This document shows positions 17,876 through 27,073 of a stretch of 64,000 nt of DNA, one piece after another. Origin of the DNA: Bacteroidota bacterium (lineage in GTDB: Bacteria > Bacteroidota > Bacteroidia > Chitinophagales > Chitinophagaceae); the NCBI GenBank assembly GCA_025363385.1, contig JANYEA010000153.1, positions 28,796 to 92,795 of the forward strand. Reading direction: 5' to 3'. The translations under genes and the position numbers were made by a program. The notes beneath the pieces are model-generated. The model was not told where the DNA came from, searched no databases, and saw only the letters and a list, made by a program, of their open reading frames with translations. Positions within the stretch are counted from its first letter, which is position 1; each line of letters starts with the position of its first letter.

Positions 17876-19069
17876 TTATTCCACTAATCCAGTAATTGGC
17901 AAGTTCTCATCAGTATCTAAACTATAATCGATTCCATCTAAACCAAAACCAAACAAACTTAAAAATTCGGCTTTATAACCATCCAAATCGCCTATCGATG
18001 GAAGTGTTTCGGTACTTGCTTTTGACCATAGTTCAGCAACTTTATCTTGAACTGATGTTAACATTTCCCAATCATCAATTCTAATTCTCCCTTTTTCGTC
18101 AACTGGTATTGCGTTATTAGTATATAAACGATCTTTGAAGAGTCTCTGAATCTGTTCGATACAACCCTCATGATTGCCATCTTTTTTCATTACTTTATAT
18201 AACAATGAAATATACAATGGAATCACTGGTATTGCAGAACTAGCCTGTGTTACTAGGGCTTTATTTACAGAAACGTAAGCATTCCCACCAGTTGGTTTCA
18301 ACTTATCTGCAATTTTAAAAGCGGTTTCTTCTAAATGATCTTTTGCTCGGCCAATAGTACCTTTTCTGTATACTGCTTCTGTAAGTGAAGGGCCAATATA
18401 AGAATAGGCTAAAGTGAGTGCATCAGGCGCCAAAATATCCGCTGCTTTCATCGCATCAATCCACATTTCCCAATCTTCCCCTCCCATAACAGCTACTGTA
18501 TTTGTAATATCTTCTTCAGTACAAGGTTCAATAGAAATTGAGGAAACAATTCCTGTATGAAAATCAACCGTTTTATTGGTATAGGTTTCTCCAATGGGTT
18601 TTAAAACAGATCTATGCAAAACTCCTGTAACAGGATGCATTCTTACAGGTGAAGCCAAACTATAAATTACCAAATCTATCTTTCCCAGATCCTTTTTAAT
18701 CAGGTCGATGGTTCTTTGTTTGATAACATTAGAAAATGCATCTCCATTAATACTTTTTGCATATAACCCAGCAGCTTCTGCATGTTTTTGAAAAGCGGCA
18801 CTATTATACCAACCTGGAGTTGCCGTTTTACTATCAACTGGGGGCTTTTCAAAGAAAACCCCAATTGTAGCTGCATTAGATCCAAAAGCAGCAGTAATCC
18901 TCGAAGCAAGGCCAAAACCTGTGGAAGCTCCAATAACCAACACATTTTTGGGTCCTTCAATAGCTCCTTTCGATTTTACATACGCAATCTGGTTCACAAC
19001 ATTTTTCTCACAACCTTCTGGGTGCGCGGTCAAACAAATAAATCCACGCATACGGGGCTCTATAACCAT
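17876..19069 (-). CDS. fabV: Enoyl-[acyl-carrier-protein]/trans-2-enoyl-CoA reductase FabV
   Basis: FabV catalyses the NAD(P)H-dependent last step of fatty acid elongation and is resistant to triclosan in many species. The 397-residue length is typical. The start MVIEPRMRGFICLTAHPEGC, the cofactor motif LVIGASTGFGLASRI, YSLASPVRMHP, and the active-site block YSYIGPSLTEAVYRKGTIGR with its Tyr and Lys residues identify the family. The gene stands alone with its own terminator and a candidate -7 element at 19160. Confidence 0.95.
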   Translation of the reverse strand: MVIEPRMRGFICLTAHPEGCEKNVVNQIAYVKSKGAIEGPKNVLVIGASTGFGLASRITAAFGSNAATIGVFFEKPPVDSKTATPGWYNSAAFQKHAEAAGLYAKSINGDAFSNVIKQRTIDLIKKDLGKIDLVIYSLASPVRMHPVTGVLHRSVLKPIGETYTNKTVDFHTGIVSSISIEPCTEEDITNTVAVMGGEDWEMWIDAMKAADILAPDALTLAYSYIGPSLTEAVYRKGTIGRAKDHLEETAFKIADKLKPTGGNAYVSVNKALVTQASSAIPVIPLYISLLYKVMKKDGNHEGCIEQIQRLFKDRLYTNNAIPVDEKGRIRIDDWEMLTSVQDKVAELWSKASTETLPSIGDLDGYKAEFLSLFGFGLDGIDYSLDTDENLPITGLVE

Positions 19070-19159
19070 AAAATTTTTATTCGTCTATTGAATTAAAGAA
19101 AGGCACGTTGAATTGCATTACAGCTTGTTAACCGCCTATTTAGTTTTAAAATACCGGAG

Positions 19160-19167
19160 CAAAAGTA
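19160..19167 (-). promoter_or_regulatory. Candidate -7 element for fabV
   Basis: Leftward TACTTTTG matches TAnnTTTG exactly, about 90 bases before the fabV ATG. A -33 element would fall inside the end of the SulP gene and is not clear. Confidence 0.35.
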
Positions 19168-19174
19168 GCAGAAA

Positions 19175-20725
19175 TTAGTGAACTGCGGTAACATTCACCT
19201 GCTGAATTCCATCGAGGGTTAATTCGATATGACGATCATGTGCTTTATTAGCATATTCGCTGATAATTTCAAGAATATCATAGTCAACAAAATGAGACTC
19301 GGATCCATCAATAGTTAGGCAACTATATTCTGGAATTTGATCAAGTGTTTTGCGAAGCTGTACTTTATTTAAAAAAGTAACATTACTATTTAATTTAATA
19401 ATAAAATATACCGTTTCATGTTTCTTTATTTTAGTGATCCGATACTCTGTCTTAAAATTGTTTCGAATGATATAATAAATTGAGATCAGCAAGCCAATAC
19501 TTACACCTACCAACAAATCGGTCACTAATATCACTAAGATCGTAATTACAAAAGGGATAAACTGTTTTCTGCCTAAGCTCCACATATTTCTATACAGTTT
19601 GGGCTTAGTTAGATTATACCCCGTAATTAAAAGAATAGCTGCCAAAGATGCATAAGGAATTTTATTTAATAAAAAGGGAACAAATAACACTGCCAATAAT
19701 AAAAACAAACCATGAGTAAAAGCCGACAATTTTGTTCGTCCTCCTGCATCCACATTGGCCGCTCCCCTAACTACTACAGCTGTCATTGGAATAGCACCAA
19801 GTAACCCACAAAGCATGTTCCCAATTCCTTGTGCAATAAGTTCTCGATTTACAGGGGTTATTCGATTTCTTTTGTCTAATTTATCAATTGCTTCAGAACA
19901 CAATAATGTTTCTAAAGTGGCTAGTAAACCAATTATAAAACCATCTTTCCAAATCTCTAAGTTTTTAAATAAAAATTCAAATTTTGGAAAGTTGATATCG
20001 CTAAAAATATTCATAGGAATATTCACGAGTTGGGTTTGTTTTAAAGGCAACCCGCATTTCAATTCTGAAAATAAAAGGTTGAGAAAAATTCCCACTACAA
20101 CAACTAATAGTGGAGCAGGTATCAACTTGAATTTTTGTGCAAATTTCAGTTGCATCAAAACCATTAACGATATTGAAATCAAACTAATAAGTAAAACACT
20201 ACTTGTGATGTGTTTACTAAATGCAGAAATGTTCCCAAGAATATGCTCATGTGTAAACAATTTTAAAAAACCACTGGTCCAGAAATCGGGCTGGTCGTAC
20301 CCTAACGCAAGGGGAATTTGTTTTGAAATTAAAATAATTCCAATTGCTGCAAGCATCCCTTTGATAACTGAAGATGGAAAATAGTTTGCAATTACTCCTA
20401 GCTTTAATAAGCCTAAAACCAATTGAAAAAAACCCGCAATAATTACAGATAATAAAAACACTTTAAAGTCGCCTAAAGAGAAAATAGAAGCAGCCACAAT
20501 AGTTGTTAATCCTGCTGCAGGGCCTGATACTCCCAATTGAGAGCCACTTATCAAAGACACAACTAGCCCACCAATGATTCCCGATAACAAGCCAGCATAA
20601 AGGGGTGCTCCAGATGCTAGTGCAATTCCCAAACATAACGGCAATGCAACCAGAAACACAGATAAGCCAGCTGGCAAATCGTGCTTCATCCAAATTAGTC
20701 GATAGTATTTAATCTTTCGCCTCAT
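19175..20725 (-). CDS. SulP family anion transporter with C-terminal STAS domain
   Basis: The 516-residue integral membrane protein has about 11-14 hydrophobic segments. SulP hallmarks include DLPAGLSVFLVALPLCLGIALASGAP (here in two parts), GSQLGVSGPAAGLT and IPMTAVVVRGAANVDAGGRT. A STAS-like tail with SCLTIDGSESHFVDYDILE begins near residue 430. The family moves sulfate, bicarbonate or other anions; the substrate cannot be told from sequence. It follows the DUF1003 gene on the same strand. Confidence 0.9.
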   Translation of the reverse strand: MRRKIKYYRLIWMKHDLPAGLSVFLVALPLCLGIALASGAPLYAGLLSGIIGGLVVSLISGSQLGVSGPAAGLTTIVAASIFSLGDFKVFLLSVIIAGFFQLVLGLLKLGVIANYFPSSVIKGMLAAIGIILISKQIPLALGYDQPDFWTSGFLKLFTHEHILGNISAFSKHITSSVLLISLISISLMVLMQLKFAQKFKLIPAPLLVVVVGIFLNLLFSELKCGLPLKQTQLVNIPMNIFSDINFPKFEFLFKNLEIWKDGFIIGLLATLETLLCSEAIDKLDKRNRITPVNRELIAQGIGNMLCGLLGAIPMTAVVVRGAANVDAGGRTKLSAFTHGLFLLLAVLFVPFLLNKIPYASLAAILLITGYNLTKPKLYRNMWSLGRKQFIPFVITILVILVTDLLVGVSIGLLISIYYIIRNNFKTEYRITKIKKHETVYFIIKLNSNVTFLNKVQLRKTLDQIPEYSCLTIDGSESHFVDYDILEIISEYANKAHDRHIELTLDGIQQVNVTAVH

Positions 20726-20794
20726 ATAAGTTTTAAAGATAACGCTTTCGGCATCTGAGGGTACTGATAAAAGTCAGTTCTGATAAGGTTGCAA

Positions 20795-21265
20795 TTATTT
20801 TACTTTTTGATCATTGATCTTTTGAATGTGTTCAAGGATTTCCAAAATCATTTCATTTTGATTTTCTAAATGTTTTAAAATGATTTCGATCTCGTTTTCG
20901 GATTTCTTATTAATTGCAAAATCTTCTTCCGCTCTGATTTCTGAATGGCGTGACTGTAAATTCTGACCAACCATGATCAATGGCATCAATAATATTTGAA
21001 TCATATTCGAAATGAATAGCCAGAGTACAAATGCAGGATAGGGATCAAATCGAAAAGAAATCGGAGCTAGTGTATTCCAACTTAACCAACCGATTGTCCA
21101 GAATAAAATCAGCCCAAAAAAGCCCATACTTCCCACATGCTCTGTAATCCATAAAGCCATTTTATTGATTCTAGTAAGGTGCGCACGATGATTAGAATTT
21201 ACATTTCGAATTGGCCTGCTTGTTCTGATTATTTCTTCGAAGGAGGGTACATCTATATGTTTCAT
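20795..21265 (-). CDS. DUF1003 family membrane protein
   Basis: The 156-residue protein has the DUF1003 arrangement. A cytoplasmic start is followed by two membrane helices (GSMGFFGLILFWTIGWLSWN and PYPAFVLWLFISNMIQILL), the conserved MVGQNLQSRHSEIRAEEDF, and then a coiled-coil-like tail rich in Glu, Ile and Lys. The function is not known. It lies 16 bases after an outer-membrane-type gene and 69 bases before the SulP gene, all leftward. Confidence 0.85.
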   Translation of the reverse strand: MKHIDVPSFEEIIRTSRPIRNVNSNHRAHLTRINKMALWITEHVGSMGFFGLILFWTIGWLSWNTLAPISFRFDPYPAFVLWLFISNMIQILLMPLIMVGQNLQSRHSEIRAEEDFAINKKSENEIEIILKHLENQNEMILEILEHIQKINDQKVK

Positions 21266-21281
21266 AATATCACATTTTCAT

Positions 21282-22061
21282 TCAGGCATGTTTCTTTGAC
21301 CAACTAATTCTTCTTCCCACAATTAGTTTCATCACTAATTTATCAGTTGCTTCTGAAAGTCCAAAACCAGGGCCAAAATTGAGCTCCCATTTGGGATCAA
21401 GATATAAATCTGCCACAACAAAAATAGCATGGTTCTGTTGAGGCAGTTTTTCAAATTGATTGAGTGGGCCAAGGTCTCCATAATATTCCAGTCCCAAACT
21501 ATATTTCGAAGAAGCGGCAAAAGCAGTTTTAATATTAGGTGCAAAGGCTGGTGTTTTATTAATATCATTTCCCATAAATGCAAATCCCAGAGTAGGATTC
21601 AAACAGAGATAAAACTTCCCAATCGTTTTATCAATAATTGGCCGGAGTTCCATACTAAAAGTTTCGGGTGCATATTCCTGTTTCTGCCAACCAATTTCAG
21701 CAGAAAGACTTAACCCTACAGGTAAATGCCAACTTTCCGGTGCAGCTATTCGGGGTCGCAAGTGAGTTCCAATAATTTTCAAGCCATAGTTTGGAGTATA
21801 GTTTGTAAAAAGGTAAAATCCAAGTTCAAAATTATCTGTTATTCCATGCGTAATCTCAATTGTTTCGTGAACTGAATGATTAGAAGGTAAAACTCCATTT
21901 ACTAAATCTTTATTCCCATTAAATGTATAATTACTATGCAGTTCAAACATAGTTTGTCCTTTAGTCATAGTTGGTGAACCATACACCTGGATCTCATAAT
22001 TTTCTTGTGCATTTCCTATGAAAAAAAATATGCTGAATAGTAAAAACAGGATCTGCTTCAT
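21282..22061 (-). CDS. Putative outer-membrane channel-like beta-barrel protein
   Basis: The 259-residue protein has a signal peptide ending FFIGNAQ. Amphipathic strands follow (TMFELHSNYTFNG, NFELGFYLFTNYTPNYG, PVGLSLSAEIGWQ, YSLGLEYYGDLG, KWELNFGPGFGLS). The HETIEITHGITDNFELGFY segment resembles the aromatic-pathway MetA-type and related outer-membrane barrels. Its start overlaps the DUF1801 stop as ATGA, so the two are probably translationally coupled. Substrate unknown. Confidence 0.6.
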   Translation of the reverse strand: MKQILFLLFSIFFFIGNAQENYEIQVYGSPTMTKGQTMFELHSNYTFNGNKDLVNGVLPSNHSVHETIEITHGITDNFELGFYLFTNYTPNYGLKIIGTHLRPRIAAPESWHLPVGLSLSAEIGWQKQEYAPETFSMELRPIIDKTIGKFYLCLNPTLGFAFMGNDINKTPAFAPNIKTAFAASSKYSLGLEYYGDLGPLNQFEKLPQQNHAIFVVADLYLDPKWELNFGPGFGLSEATDKLVMKLIVGRRISWSKKHA

Positions 22062-22459
22062 TTCTTTTTTTTCTTTACAGCTTCTTTGGCTGTTTTTTTA
22101 TCAATATTTACCTGAGCACGATATTTCACTATTTCTGTAACCAGTTTAACAGGCAGGGGTTTATCCCATTGAAATTGAAGTGTTGCCATCCCTGTTTGGT
22201 AGGGTTCGATCTTTTCCTTAAAATATAACATAGCATCCTTCATCGCATAAAAACCTAAATGGTTTTTAAATGCAGCAAAATACACCAACATACCATGGTA
22301 TTTGTATGCTGGCATAGAATAGCTAATTACTTCTTCTGCCTGTGGCGCAGCCTTACCAATTGTTTTACGAATTTGTTCCAGCTTAGGTCGCATAAATGCC
22401 TCTTGCAAAGCAATATAAGCGTCAATGCTTTGGGGTTTATTTTCCTTCAACATTGCCAT
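22058..22459 (-). CDS. DUF1801 (YdhG/YdeI-like) protein
   Basis: The 133-residue protein carries the DUF1801 pattern: IDAYIALQEAFMRPKLEQIR, then EVISYSMPAYKYHGMLVYFA and KNHLGFYAMKDAM. It has a very basic C-terminal tail (AKEAVKKKKK). Members adopt a frataxin-like fold and have been linked to iron handling, but the role here is unproven. It overlaps the downstream barrel gene by four bases. Confidence 0.85.
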   Translation of the reverse strand: MAMLKENKPQSIDAYIALQEAFMRPKLEQIRKTIGKAAPQAEEVISYSMPAYKYHGMLVYFAAFKNHLGFYAMKDAMLYFKEKIEPYQTGMATLQFQWDKPLPVKLVTEIVKYRAQVNIDKKTAKEAVKKKKK

Positions 22460-22481
22460 TAGTTATATTTAAATTGTTGTT

Positions 22482-23420
22482 TCATTTGGCAGGGGTAATG
22501 ATGATATTTCTATATTCAATCGGACCGTGGTCGCCTTGTATAAATAATGGACCAGCTTCACCTTCTTTACTATCCAAAGCTCCGCCTGTAATCCCAGGAA
22601 TCACTGCGCTACAGATCACGGTTTTGCCATTTGCAATAACTGTTACCGTTCTTCCTATCAAAGTAATATCGTAGGTCTGCCACTCACCTGCATCTTTAGC
22701 TACCATTTCATTTGGAGGTAAAAATCCATAAATGGCGCTGAACTGATCGTTCCAAGGAAAAATTCCTTTGCTATCCACAATTTGCACTTCATATCGACCT
22801 CTTAAATACACACCACTATTACTGCCTTTGGGGTATTTAAACTCAACGTGTAATTTAAAATCGTTGAATGTTTTATTGGAAATTAAATTCGATCCAGATT
22901 TTGAGCTTGTTAAAACACCTTCTTTAACTGTCCACTGATTCGTACCTTCTGCATGCCATTCATTCATATCAGACTTTCCAATTAAGGTAATAGGAGCACC
23001 CCAAACAGGTGGAGCAGTTCTATCTAAACCTGGAGCACGGGTACCAGAGAAACTATAATTTTTACCATCTGTGAATTTCATGGTACCTACAATCATACCA
23101 GCGGCAATATCACCTTCAAATTCCATATTACCGGTACCTGGTTCCCATTGTGGAGGTATGGAAAAACTGAAATGCGAATTTGTTAACTTAATCTCTGCAA
23201 TAGGCCTTGCACTTCCAAATGCATATACAAACCTTCCAATTAATGTACGTGTACCCGAATGTTGTACTTCTAACCATGATGGCAACTGCTTGCCATCTTT
23301 TGCAATTACCAGATCCCATCTTCCCTCTAGAGGAGATCCCTCAAATTTCGCATTAGCAGAACCTGCAATACAAAAAACTGCCACAAGCAATAAGGCTTTC
23401 ATTATTTGAATATTTTTCAT
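22482..23420 (-). CDS. DUF1080 (3-keto-disaccharide hydrolase-like) exported protein
   Basis: The 312-residue protein has a signal peptide (ALLLVAVFCIAGSANA) and an N-terminal beta-rich region (about 25-125). A C-terminal DUF1080 domain includes LIGKSDMNEWHAEG, NFDFKLHVEF-like NDFKLHVEFKYPKGSNSGVY and LRGRYEVQIVDS. DUF1080 proteins are jelly-roll domains, some of which hydrolyse 3-keto-glycosides. Placement in the periplasm or outer membrane is inferred from the signal. It is 42 bases downstream of the SRPBCC gene. Confidence 0.8.
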   Translation of the reverse strand: MKNIQIMKALLLVAVFCIAGSANAKFEGSPLEGRWDLVIAKDGKQLPSWLEVQHSGTRTLIGRFVYAFGSARPIAEIKLTNSHFSFSIPPQWEPGTGNMEFEGDIAAGMIVGTMKFTDGKNYSFSGTRAPGLDRTAPPVWGAPITLIGKSDMNEWHAEGTNQWTVKEGVLTSSKSGSNLISNKTFNDFKLHVEFKYPKGSNSGVYLRGRYEVQIVDSKGIFPWNDQFSAIYGFLPPNEMVAKDAGEWQTYDITLIGRTVTVIANGKTVICSAVIPGITGGALDSKEGEAGPLFIQGDHGPIEYRNIIITPAK

Positions 23421-23462
23421 TTTGAACTGTTTTGATTCTTTAAGACATTGAATTTAATAAAT

Positions 23463-23882
23463 TTAATTCTCTTCTACATAGTTTTTAAAATTATTAAGGA
23501 TTGCCTGCCAGCCAGCTTTTTGCATATCTGCTGAATTCTCTGTTTCAGGTTCAAAGGATTCTAAAATTCTGGTATCATCTCCTTCTGAAATAAAGGCAAC
23601 AGATACTTTTCTATTATCACCTAATGTATATTCAAGAAGTTGATTCTCTTTTACAGTATCATACACACCCCAAAAATCAAAACTAAAACTAGCATCTTTC
23701 GCGGCCATCGTATAAGAAAATTTACCTCCTACCTGTAAATCATTTTCGGCCTTTGGAGTATGCCAATCAGGAGAAGCATTGTTCCAATTCACCACGTGCT
23801 CTGGATCTGTAAAATATTGCCAAACAACCTCCACAGGTGCTAAGATTTTGGATTCTATTTGAATAGTATTTTGTGTAGACAT
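23463..23882 (-). CDS. SRPBCC/AHSA1 family (START-like) protein
   Basis: The product is 139 residues from the ATG at 23882; a GTG two codons earlier is possible. The helix-grip pattern is clear: an N-terminal strand IQIESKILAPVEVVWQYFTD, VVNWNNASPDWHTP, and the C-terminal helix AGWQAILNNFKNYVEEN. Such proteins bind small hydrophobic ligands or act on Hsp90-type partners; no ligand can be named. It begins directly after the ispD stop codon and is probably cotranscribed with it. Confidence 0.8.
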   Translation of the reverse strand: MSTQNTIQIESKILAPVEVVWQYFTDPEHVVNWNNASPDWHTPKAENDLQVGGKFSYTMAAKDASFSFDFWGVYDTVKENQLLEYTLGDNRKVSVAFISEGDDTRILESFEPETENSADMQKAGWQAILNNFKNYVEEN

Positions 23883-23884
23883 GA

Positions 23885-24571
23885 TCACGTATTTTTTTCT
23901 TCCAGTATGGTTGCTGCAAGCAGCAAGTCAACTGGTCTTGTTATTTTAATATTGTTATATTCACCTTCAATCAAAATTACTTTTCCTCCGGCAGCTTCTA
24001 TAACCGAAGCTTCATCTGTAAAGGCAGGATCATATTCTAGTTTAAATGCAGGTAATAACAATTCAGTCTGAAAAGTCTGCGGCGTTTGAATAATTCTCAC
24101 TTTATCTCTATCCGCTACTTTATTAAAATCAGCTTCTATTATTCGAATACTATCAGTTGCCGCAACTGCAGGTATTGCGCTCCCATTTTCCACTGCTTGT
24201 TTATAACAACGATGAATTAGATCAACAGATACCAAACACCTTACACCATCATGAACAAATACGACCCCTTTTTTATCAATTAAGGATAATCCCTTTTTCA
24301 CAGAATCAAAACGAGTAGACCCCCCTGCAATGATTTGTACTCTTTTAGGATCACTTAATTGGGGTAACAAATCTTTTCCCATCCCTATAAATTCTGAAGG
24401 TAAAACCAAAATAACCTGAAGATCCTGATATGCCTTCAAGAATTGTTGTACCGTATGCCAGAGAATTGGCTTGTCTTTTAATAATAAAAATTGTTTGGGA
24501 ATTTCAGCACCCATTCTACTGCCGCTTCCCCCCGCCACAATAACCGCATATTTTAGCAATGCATTTTCCAT
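23885..24571 (-). CDS. ispD: 2-C-methyl-D-erythritol 4-phosphate cytidylyltransferase
   Basis: IspD couples CTP to MEP in the non-mevalonate isoprenoid pathway. The 228-residue protein has the nucleotide motif VIVAGGSGSRMGAEIPKQFL, the VFVHDGVRCLVS metal/substrate motif, and AAVAATDSIRII-type residues (here PAVAATDSI). The C-terminal DEASVIEAAGGKVILIEGEY and NIKITRPVDL complete the family pattern. The length is standard. It sits 9 bases downstream of a PfkB kinase gene in a leftward run. Confidence 0.93.
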   Translation of the reverse strand: MENALLKYAVIVAGGSGSRMGAEIPKQFLLLKDKPILWHTVQQFLKAYQDLQVILVLPSEFIGMGKDLLPQLSDPKRVQIIAGGSTRFDSVKKGLSLIDKKGVVFVHDGVRCLVSVDLIHRCYKQAVENGSAIPAVAATDSIRIIEADFNKVADRDKVRIIQTPQTFQTELLLPAFKLEYDPAFTDEASVIEAAGGKVILIEGEYNNIKITRPVDLLLAATILEEKNT

Positions 24572-24580
24572 GAAATCAGT

Positions 24581-25576
24581 TTAGGTCAACAACAACTCGC
24601 ATTCTTCTAAAAACAAAGATTTATTAATTGCTGCCGTGCCAACTTCTTCGCAAACCAAGCCGCCAGCAATATTTGCCATTTCAGCAGCAAGGTGCATATT
24701 TTTTGTTGCTGCAAATACAAGAGAAGCAACCGCAATTACAGTATCTCCCGCGCCACTTACATCAGCAATATTTCGTACATGTGTAGGAATGATACGGGCA
24801 TCATTTTCCATTTGATAAAAAACACCTTTTTCAGATAGGGTAATAAACGAAATTTTATGTTTTATTGCACTTTGCAGAGACTGATGCATTCTATTTAATG
24901 TAGTTAAATCAATTTGCTCTATTAATAAATTCAAACCCTCTTTCACTTCTTTTAAATTAGGTTTAAAAATATCTACCTGTTTAAAAGATAAAAAATTCTT
25001 TCGTTTAGGGTCTACCGATGTAACAATTCCAAACTCTTTACAAAGTGTAATTATTTTTTCAATCAATTTTTCGGTTAACACACCTTTGTTGTAATCTTCA
25101 AAAATCAACACATCGGGCTTATCATTTTTAAAACAAAGCTGCACCGCATCAAACAAAGCAGTTTCCATTTCTGCAGTGATATCATGGGTATACTCCGCAT
25201 CCAATCGCATCATTTGTTGATTGCGACTCATGATACGTGTTTTATTAGTTGTGATTCTTTCTTTCGAACTAACTAAATAATGAGTATCTATTTGATGCCC
25301 TTTCAATAAGGATATTAAATCTTTTCCATCATCATCGTCCCCTATTACAGAAATGACTGTTGTATGCGCACCTAGAGCTGCTGTATTTAATGCAACATTA
25401 GCGGCTCCTCCTACCCTTTGTTCTTTTTTGTCAAGAGACACTACCGGCACGGGAGCTTCCGGAGAAATGCGATCTGTATGACCCCACCAATACGTATCAA
25501 GCATTACATCACCTATAATAACCACTTTCAATTGATCAAACTGATGAAACAGTGCTTTAAAATCTGTTGAAGACAT
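24581..25576 (-). CDS. rfaE1: PfkB sugar kinase, D-glycero-beta-D-manno-heptose-7-phosphate kinase-like
   Basis: The 331-residue protein matches the RfaE/HldE kinase half. It has VVIIGDVMLDTYWWGHTDR, ISPEAPVPVV, the glycine-rich VGGAANVALN and SVDPKRKNF. The PfkB signature DVSGAGDTVIAVASLV contains the catalytic Asp near residue 274. It would phosphorylate heptose-7-phosphate for LPS core synthesis. The nucleotidyltransferase half is absent, so that activity must be encoded elsewhere. It lies between the APC permease gene (3-base gap) and ispD. Confidence 0.85.
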   Translation of the reverse strand: MSSTDFKALFHQFDQLKVVIIGDVMLDTYWWGHTDRISPEAPVPVVSLDKKEQRVGGAANVALNTAALGAHTTVISVIGDDDDGKDLISLLKGHQIDTHYLVSSKERITTNKTRIMSRNQQMMRLDAEYTHDITAEMETALFDAVQLCFKNDKPDVLIFEDYNKGVLTEKLIEKIITLCKEFGIVTSVDPKRKNFLSFKQVDIFKPNLKEVKEGLNLLIEQIDLTTLNRMHQSLQSAIKHKISFITLSEKGVFYQMENDARIIPTHVRNIADVSGAGDTVIAVASLVFAATKNMHLAAEMANIAGGLVCEEVGTAAINKSLFLEECELLLT

Positions 25577-25579
25577 ATA

Positions 25580-27016
25580 TTATTCAGGTCTTTTTTGATT
25601 ATTCACGGCAATATAATAAAGGGGTACACCTAATGCTGTGATCCCTAATCCCCATAATGAATAAGTGGGCGATGCCCATACAAGCCCTACACAGAAAAGG
25701 ATTCCCATTATTATATATATCAAAGGTAATACGGGATATCCAAATGCTTTATAGGGTCTTTCTACATTTGGCAATTTTTTACGAAGTATGAAAATACCTA
25801 TGATTGTTAAAATATAAAATATAACAACCACAAAAGAAACCATGGTTAAAAGGTCTCCATATTTTCCACTTAAACATAATAGTGATGCAACCACACACTG
25901 AATCCATAACGCATATTCTGGTACTGCATTTTTATTTAGTTCACCTGTTTTCTTAAAAAATAATCCATCTTTTGCCATCGTATAATACACCCTTGCACCT
26001 GCTAAGATTAATCCGTTATTGCATCCAAAAGTTGAAATCATAATCATTACAGCAATCACAATAGTTCCAGCATTTCCAAAAATAGCATTAGCTGCAGTTA
26101 CTGCCACACGATCATTTTCTGCGTAAGCAATTTGTTGCAGAGGCAACACATTCAAATACATCAGGTTTGCAGTAACATAAATTAATGTTACAATGAGTGT
26201 TCCAAAAAATAAGCTGAGCCCAATATTTCTTTGAGGGTTTTTAATTTCGCCGGCAATGAAAGTTACATTGTTCCAGCTATCGCTACTAAAAATACTACCT
26301 ACCATGGCTGCTGAAATTGCTCCAATCAAAACTGCGCCAGATATAGGTTGCCAGCTAGTAGGCTGTAATACACCAGCAGAATTTTTAGAACCAAGATCTT
26401 GCACCGCAGTAAAAGCATTATGCCAATTCTCTGACCAAAAACTCTGCTTGGCTAACAAAAATCCAAACACAATTAATCCAAAAAGCGACACCAATTTTGT
26501 TACAGTGAAAGTGGATTGTATTATTTTTCCTCCCTTCACACCTCTCGTGTTACTATACGTTAAAAACACAATGAGTGCAATTGCTAAAAGCTGTGCAGCA
26601 GAAATTTTTAAGAACCCAAAGTCAACTAAAATATTACCCTCTCCCACAGCAGGAATTAAATAAGCGGTAAACCTTGCAAATGCCACTCCTACTGCAGCGA
26701 TAGTTGCTGTTTGTATCACGGAAAAAAAGCTCCAGCCAAATAAAAAGCCAACTAATGGATTATACGCTTCTTTCAAATATACATACTGACCACCTGCTTT
26801 CGGATACATCGCACTTAACTCTCCATAGCTAACAGCTGCGGTGATGGTCATAAATCCTGTAATTAACCACACAAGAATAAGCCATCCGGCACTTCCTACA
26901 TTTCTTGTAATATCAGCACTTACAATAAAAATTCCGGATCCAATCATTCCTCCCGCAACAATCATGGTTGCATCGAATAGTCCTAATGTGGGTTTAAATT
27001 GGGCATTTGTACTCAT
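25580..27016 (-). CDS. APC family amino acid permease
   Basis: The 478-residue protein has about 12 membrane helices. APC features are the start GLFDATMIVAGGMIGSGIFI, LSAMYPKAGGQYVYLKEAY and SSDSWNNVTFIAGEIKNPQRN. The end resembles the LAT-type (SLC7) branch with a YPVLPLIYIIMG segment. The substrate is probably an amino acid but is unspecified. Its ATG directly follows the T run of the upstream terminator, leaving almost no 5' leader. Confidence 0.9.
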   Translation of the reverse strand: MSTNAQFKPTLGLFDATMIVAGGMIGSGIFIVSADITRNVGSAGWLILVWLITGFMTITAAVSYGELSAMYPKAGGQYVYLKEAYNPLVGFLFGWSFFSVIQTATIAAVGVAFARFTAYLIPAVGEGNILVDFGFLKISAAQLLAIALIVFLTYSNTRGVKGGKIIQSTFTVTKLVSLFGLIVFGFLLAKQSFWSENWHNAFTAVQDLGSKNSAGVLQPTSWQPISGAVLIGAISAAMVGSIFSSDSWNNVTFIAGEIKNPQRNIGLSLFFGTLIVTLIYVTANLMYLNVLPLQQIAYAENDRVAVTAANAIFGNAGTIVIAVMIMISTFGCNNGLILAGARVYYTMAKDGLFFKKTGELNKNAVPEYALWIQCVVASLLCLSGKYGDLLTMVSFVVVIFYILTIIGIFILRKKLPNVERPYKAFGYPVLPLIYIIMGILFCVGLVWASPTYSLWGLGITALGVPLYYIAVNNQKRPE

Positions 27017-27047
27017 AAAAAAAATCCCGCTTTTAAGAACGGGATTT
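27017..27047 (-). terminator. Terminator of the OmpH/Skp gene, T run abutting the permease ATG
   Basis: AAATCCCG (27022-27029) pairs with CGGGATTT (27040-27047). Read leftward, eight T residues follow and run straight into the ATG of the APC permease at 27016. Confidence 0.75.
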
Positions 27048-27073
27048 GAAGATAATAAATATGATTGAAGTTC

